Source of the DNA: Heracleum sosnowskyi
Taxonomy: Eukaryota > Streptophyta > Magnoliopsida > Apiales > Apiaceae
NCBI GenBank assembly: GCA_030848705.1
Contig: JAUIZM010000013.1
Span: 1,798,001-1,862,000 of the forward strand
Reading direction: 5' to 3'
Length of the DNA stretch: 64,000 nucleotides
The notes below the pieces were generated by a model. It did no database searches. It was given only the letters and a program-made list of their open reading frames with translations, and was not told where the DNA came from. Below are positions 58,420-64,000 of the stretch, piece after piece. Both the position numbers and the translations under genes were made by a program. Position 1 is the stretch's first letter. Every line of letters begins with the position of its first letter.

Positions 58420-59034
58420 TGTTGCCCAGTAATAATCTATTGTAGAAGGGGGGGTTGAATACAATAGAGTAAGATAATCGACTTCTTAATGTATATATCA
58501 CAAATATGAAAAAGAAAGATAACAGCTTTATTAAATCTGATATAAAACTGTTACAAACTCTCTCAAGAAATTCTGATGTTCTTGAGAGCTGCTAGTTTAC
58601 AAAAACTCTCTCAAGAAATTCTATGTTCTCGAGAGCTTCTATTCGATTATGTTCTCTCTCGAATGGATGAATACATAAATCGAAACCAAGACTGTGTTTA
58701 TATAGTGCACACAGCTTCTCTATCAATAACAAGATAAGTCCTAATCAATAACAAAGATAGAAACCTATCCTTAATCGATAGCTACATTCTACAAACCAGG
58801 AACAAATAGAATAAACTTCCATGTTTATCTAGACTCCAAATATAACTCGAAGTAGGAATCCTGATCAGCTTCAAGTTCTGATGATCAATCCTGATCATAG
58901 TCTGAGTAGGAATCCTGATGATCAATAAGATACTGACGCTTGATCAAATACTGATGACCATGCAATACTGATGACGTCAGCAATCCTGATCAGTTGAGTC
59001 TAGCTTCTGACGATCATTGAATTTTGATCTAACA
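58420..59034 (-). repeat. 5' LTR of element C
   Basis: 615 bp, identical to the 3' LTR except one base. TATA box 58697-58704, AATAAA (minus) 58527-58532, TGACGTCA 58972-58979. The target duplication CTTTG follows at 59035-59039. Confidence 0.95.
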
Positions 59035-62000
59035 CTTTGCTCGAATTGGCCTGAATTTTGGATTTGCTTTGCTCTGCTCGAATTGAGATCTGGGAGTTTA
59101 GGGCTGTGTTTGGTTTTATTTATATATTTGATTTAATGTATAAATGATATTTAAAAAATTTAGAAATTTAATGTATAATGTATCAACAAGATCTGATTCA
59201 GTAGCCAGCAGTGTGATACAAACTGGACATACAACAGAAACCCCCTTTTTAGCCAAGTTTTTGTGATACTTGTTGTGGAATTGAATTTTTTTCATGTCTA
59301 CAAACACCTTCTCACAGTGATAACAGTAAAATTCTCTGTTCCTGTTCCTGCCTGACATTCTTCTACAATACAAAAATGATTAGATTACATTTGGATAGCA
59401 TTCAATCAATAAAATAATAATTTAAAAGGAACCACTAGTGCTGAACATACACAAGTTAATTCATGTACGTATTCAAGAGTAAAGAGAAATCAACCAACTA
59501 AAACTAGCCTGGCTTTTGGATGTGTTTTGCTCGAATTGGCCTGGATTTTGGATTTGCTTTGCTCTGCTCGAATTGAGATCTGGGAGTTTAGGTCTGTGTT
59601 TGGTTTTATTTATATATTTGATTTAATGTATAAACGATATTTAAAAAATTTAGAAATTTAATGTATAATGTATCAACAAGATCTGATTCAGTAGCCAACG
59701 GTGTCATACAAACTGGACATACAACAGAAACCCCCCTTTTAGCCAAGTTTTTGTGATACTTGTTGTGGAATTGAATTTTTTTCATGTCTGCAAACACCTT
59801 CTCACAGTGATAACAGTAAAATTCTTTGTTCATGTTCCTGCCTGACATTCTTGTGCAATACAAGAATGATTAGATTACATTTGGATAGCATTCAATCAAT
59901 CAAATAATAATTTAAAAGAAACCACTAATGCTGAACATACACAAGTTAATTCATGTACGTATTCAAGAGTAAAGAGAAATCAACCAACTAAAACTTGCCT
60001 GGCTTTTGGATTTGCTTTGCTCGAATTGGCCTGGATTTTGGATTTGCTTTGCTCTGCTCGAATTGAGATCCGGGAGATTAGGGCTGTGTTTGGTTTTATT
60101 TATATATTTGATTTAATGTCTAAATGATATTTAAAAAATTTAGAAATTTAATGTATAATGTATCAACAAGATCTGATTCAATAGCCAACAGTGTGATACA
60201 AACTGGACATACAACAGAAACCCCCTTTTTAGCCAAGTTTTTGTGATACTTGTTGTGGAGTTGAATTTTTTCATGTCTGCAAACACCTTCTCACAGTGAT
60301 AACAGTAAAATTCTATGTTCCTGTTCCACCCTGACATTCTCCTGCAATACAAAAATGATTAGATTACATTTTGATAGCATTCAATCAATCAAATAATAAT
60401 TTAAAAGGAACCACTAGTGCTGAACATACACGAGTTAATTCATGTACGTATTCAAGAGTAAAGAGAAATCAATCAACTAAAACTTGTCTGGCTTTTGGAT
60501 TTGCTTTGCTCGAATTGGGCTGGATTTTGGATTTGCTTTGCTCTGCTCGAATTGAGATCTGGAAGTTTAGGGCTGTGTTTGGTTTTATTTATATATTTGA
60601 TTTAATGTATAAACGATATTTAAAAAATTTAGAAATTTAATGTATAATGTATCAACAAGATCTGATTCAGTAGCCAGCAGTGTGATACAAACTGGACATA
60701 CAACAGAAACCCCCCTTTTAGCCAAGTTTTTGTGATACTTGTTGTGGAATTGAATTTTTTTCATGTCTGCAAACACCTTCTCACAGTGATAACAGTAAAT
60801 TCTTTGTTCCTGTTCCTGCCTGACATTCTTCTGCAATACAAAAATGATTAGATTACATTTGGATAGCATTCAATCAATCAAATAATAATTTAAAAGAAAC
60901 CACTAATGCTGAACATACACAAGTTAATTCATGTACGTATTCAAGAGTAAAGAGAAATCAACCAACTAAAACTAGCCTGGCTTTTGGATGTGCTTTGCTC
61001 GAATTGGCCTGGATTTTGGATTTGCTTTGCTCTGCTCGAATTGAGATCTGGGAGTTTAGGTCTGTGTTTGGTTTTATTTATATATTTGATTTAATGTATA
61101 AATGATATTTAAAAAAAATTAGAAATTTAATGTATAATGTATCAACAAGATCTGATTCAGTAGCCAGTAGTGTGATACAAACTGGACATACAACAGAAAC
61201 CCCCTTTTTAGCCAAGTTTTTGTGATACTTGTTGTGGAATTGAATTTTTTTCATGTCTACAAACACCTTCTCACAGTGATAACAGTAAAATTCTCTGTTC
61301 CTGTTCCTGCCTGACATTCTCCTGCAATACAAAAATGATTAGATTACATTTTGATAGCATTCAATCAATCAAATAATAATTTAAAAGGAACCACTAGTGC
61401 TGAACATACACAAGTTAATTCATGTACGTATTCAAGAGTAAAGAGAAATCAACCAACTAAAACTTGCCTGGCTTTTGGATTTGCTTTGCTCGAATTGGCC
61501 TGGATTTTGGATTTGCTTTGCTCTGCTCGAATTGAGATCCGGGAGATTAGGGCTGTGTTTGGTTTTATTTATATATTTGATTTAATGTCTAAATGATATT
61601 TAAAAAATTTAGAAATTTAATGTATAATGTATCAACAAGATCTGATTCAGTAGCCAACAGTGTGATACAAAATGGACATACAACAAAAACCCCCTTTTTA
61701 GCCAAGTTTTTGTGATACTTGTTGTGGAATTGAATTTTTTCATGTCTGCAAACACCTTCTCACAGTGATAACAGTAAAATTCTCTGTTCCTGTTCCTGCC
61801 TGACATTCTCCTGCAATACAAAAATGATTAGATTACATTTGGATAGCATTCAATCAATAAAATAATAATTTAAAAGGAACCACTAGTGCTGAACATACAC
61901 AAGTTAATTCATGTACGTATTCAAGAGTAAAGAGAAATCAACCAAATAAAACTAGCCTGGCTTTTGGATGTGTTTTGCTCGAATTGGCCTGGATTTTGGA

Positions 62001-64000
62001 TTTGCTTTGCTCTGCTCGAATTGAGATCTGGGAGTTTAGGTCTGTGTTTGGTTTTATTTATATATTTGATTTAATGTATAAACGATATTTAAAAAATTTA
62101 GAAATTTAATGTATAATGTATCAACAAGATCTGATTCAGTAGCCAGCGGTGTCATACAAACTGGACATACAACAGAAACCCCCCTTTTAGCCAAGTTTTT
62201 GTGATACTTGTTGTGGAATTGAATTTTTTTCATGTCTGCAAACACCTTCTCACAGTGATAACAGTAAAATTCTTTGTTCATGTTCCTGCCTGACATTCTT
62301 GTGCAATACAAAAATGATTAGATTACATTTGGATAGCATTCAATCAATCAAATAATAATTTAAAAGGAACCACTAATGCTGAACATACACAAGTTAATTC
62401 ATGTACGTATTCAAGAGTAAAGAGAAATCAACCAACTAAAACTAGCCTGGCTTTTGGATGTGCTTTGCTCGAATTGGCCTGGATTTTGGATTTGCTTTGC
62501 TCTGCTCGAATTGAGATCTGGGAGTTTAGGCCTGTGTTTGGTTTTATTTATATATTTGATTTAATGTATAAATGATATTTAAAAAAATTAGAAATTTAAT
62601 GTATAATGTATCAACAAGATATATTTCAGTAGCCAGCAGTGTGATACAAACTGGACATACAACAGAAACCCCCTTTTTAGCCAAGTTTTTGTGAAACTTG
62701 TTGTGGAATTGAATTTTTTTCATGTCTGCAAACACCTTCTCACAATGATAACAGTAATATTCTCTGTTCCTGTTCCTGCCTGACATTCTCATGCAATACA
62801 AAAATGATTAGATTAAATTTGGATAGCATTCAATCAATCAAATAATAATTTAAAAGGAACCACTAGTGCTGAACATACACAAGTTAATTCATGTACGTAT
62901 TCAAGAGTAAAGAGAAATCAACCAACTAAAACTTGCCTGGCTTTTGGATTTGCTTTGCTCGAATTGGCCTGGATTTTGGATTTGCTTTGCTCTGCTCGAA
63001 TTGAGATCTGGGAGTTTAGGGCTGTGTTTCGTTTTATTTATATATTTGATTTAATGTATAAATGATATTTAAAAAAATTAGAAATTTAATGTATAATGTA
63101 TCAACAAGATCTGATTCAGTAGCCAACAGTGTGATACAAACTGATACAAACTGGACATACAACAGAAACCCCCTTTTTAGCCAAGTTTTTGTGATACTTG
63201 TTGTGGAATTGAATTATTTTCTTGTCTGCAAACACCTTCTCACAGTGATAACAGTAAAATTCTATGTTCCTGTTCCTGCCTGACATTCTCCTGCAATACA
63301 AAAATGATTAGATTAGATTTTGATAGCATTCAATCAATCAAATAATAATTTAAAAGGAACCACTAGTGCTGAACATACACAAGTTAATTCATGTACGTAT
63401 TCAAGAGTAAAGAGAAATCAACCAACTAAAACTTGTCTGGCTTTTGGATGTGCTTTGCTCGAATTGGCCTGGATTTTGGATTTGCTTTGCTCTGCTCGAA
63501 TTGAGATCTAGAAGTTTAGGGTTGTGTTTGGTTTTATTTATATATTTGATTTAATGTATAAATTATATTTAAAAAATTTAGAAATTTAATGTATAATGTA
63601 TCAACAAGATCTGATTCAGTAGCCAGCAGTGTGATACAAACTGGACATACAACAGAAACCCCCTTTTTAGCCAAGTTTTTGTGATACTTGTCGTGGAATT
63701 GAATTTTTTTCATGTCTGCAAACACCTTCTCACAGTGATAACAGTAAAATTCTCTGTTCCTGTTCCTGCCTGACATTCTCCTGCAATACATAAATGATTA
63801 GATTACATTTGGATATCATTCAATCAATCAAATAATAATTTAAAAGGAACCACTAGTGCTGAACATACACAAGTTAATTCATGTACGTATTCAAGAGTAA
63901 AGAGAAATCAACCAACTAAAACTTGCCTAGCTTTTGGATGTGCTTTGCTCGAAATGGCCTGGATTTTGGATTTGATTTGCTCTGCTCGAATTGAGATCTG
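59035..64000 (-). repeat. Satellite block 4: about 10 minus-oriented units, open at the right edge
   Basis: This continues block 3 after element C. Open finger ORFs end at 59116, 59606, 60585, 61078, 62054, 62544 and 63534. The unit at 63116 has an altered tail because of an 11-bp duplication (GATACAAACTG, 63129-63150). Frame-shifted units end at 60140 and 61609. The units at 59606 and 62054 are a pair 2,448 bp apart (five units) with the private variants CGGTGTCATAC and CPVCMTP. The array runs out of the window, so its full length is unknown. Confidence 0.93.
60140..61596 (-). repeat. Three-unit block duplicated from the other side of element C
   Basis: It matches 45185-46641 unit by unit at an offset of 14,955 bp. 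Subtracting element C and one target copy (12,017 bp) leaves 2,938 bp, six units. The pair is therefore a six-unit higher-order repeat that was split by the insertion. Confidence 0.8.

Larger units (their letters stand above)
47023..59034 (-). mobile_element. Element C: full-length Sirevirus-type Copia retrotransposon with a replaced internal block, 12,012 bp
   Basis: Same family and order as element B, with much of gag, pol and the 3' part nearly identical. The LTRs are 615 bp and differ at one site (47538 A against G), so it is a very recent insertion. Gag is intact. Pol has an 80-bp deletion in the integrase core. The envelope-like ORF lacks its N-terminal part, where a ~1.2-kb unrelated block (51487-52670) with an antisense ORF sits. 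The target duplication CTTTG differs from that of B, so the two elements inserted independently. Confidence 0.97.

Noticed and set aside
27781..59034. Elements B and C as one segmental duplication
   Set aside because: They have different target duplications (TGCTC and CTTTG), different positions in the satellite unit, different LTR variants and private internal changes. They are two insertions.
4796..64000. CRISPR array or prokaryotic repeat
   Set aside because: The repeat unit is ~490 bp with no spacers, the DNA holds plant LTR retrotransposons, and no cas-like genes are present.
1..64000. tRNA, rRNA or other structured RNA genes
   Set aside because: I saw no cloverleaf, rRNA segment or snRNA-like sequence. 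The only tRNA-like match is the 12-nt primer binding site in elements B and C.

Overview
The window is nuclear DNA of a flowering plant, probably a eudicot. It is AT-rich, has no operons and no ordinary host genes, and is filled by one large satellite array and by Ty1/Copia LTR retrotransposons of the Sirevirus (SIRE/Maximus) type. The signs of that lineage are an initiator-Met-tRNA primer site, a GGGGGAGAT polypurine tract, a long Gag with zinc knuckles, and an extra 'envelope-like' ORF after pol. The species cannot be named from the sequence.

Layout. (1) 1-4707: the 3' end of element A on the plus strand, with its post-pol ORF, polypurine tract and 3' LTR; pol lies outside the window. (2) 4796-27780, 39789-47022 and 59035-64000: one tandem array of about 72 units of ~490 bp (about 35 kb), cut by two insertions. 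The first two units or so point right; after a head-to-head junction near 5895 all the rest point left. (3) 27781-39788: element B, 12,008 bp, minus strand, 609-bp LTRs with 4 differences, target duplication TGCTC. (4) 47023-59034: element C, 12,012 bp, minus strand, 615-bp LTRs with 1 difference, target duplication CTTTG.

The satellite unit is the most interesting object. Each ~490-bp unit looks like the 5' end of a C2H2 zinc-finger gene. In sense order it has a TATA-like box, a leader holding two ~33-bp subrepeats, an intron end with a good acceptor (TTTTTGTATTGCAG), an ATG, one complete canonical C2H2 finger (C-X2-C-X12-H-X3-H) and the first cysteine pair of a second finger, where the gene sequence stops. 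The open frame then runs into the TATA box of the next unit and ends there. Units are organised in higher-order repeats of 5, 7 and about 9 units.

Elements B and C are close relatives with the order LTR-PBS-gag-pol-envelope-like-PPT-LTR. In both, gag and pol share one frame and are separated by a single UAG, and both carry a second UAG inside RNase H. Each also has private damage, so neither looks autonomous as it stands. Element C has lost the first part of the envelope-like ORF; a ~1.2-kb block with an antisense acidic ORF sits there instead. Both insertions hit nearly the same point of the satellite's leader subrepeat.
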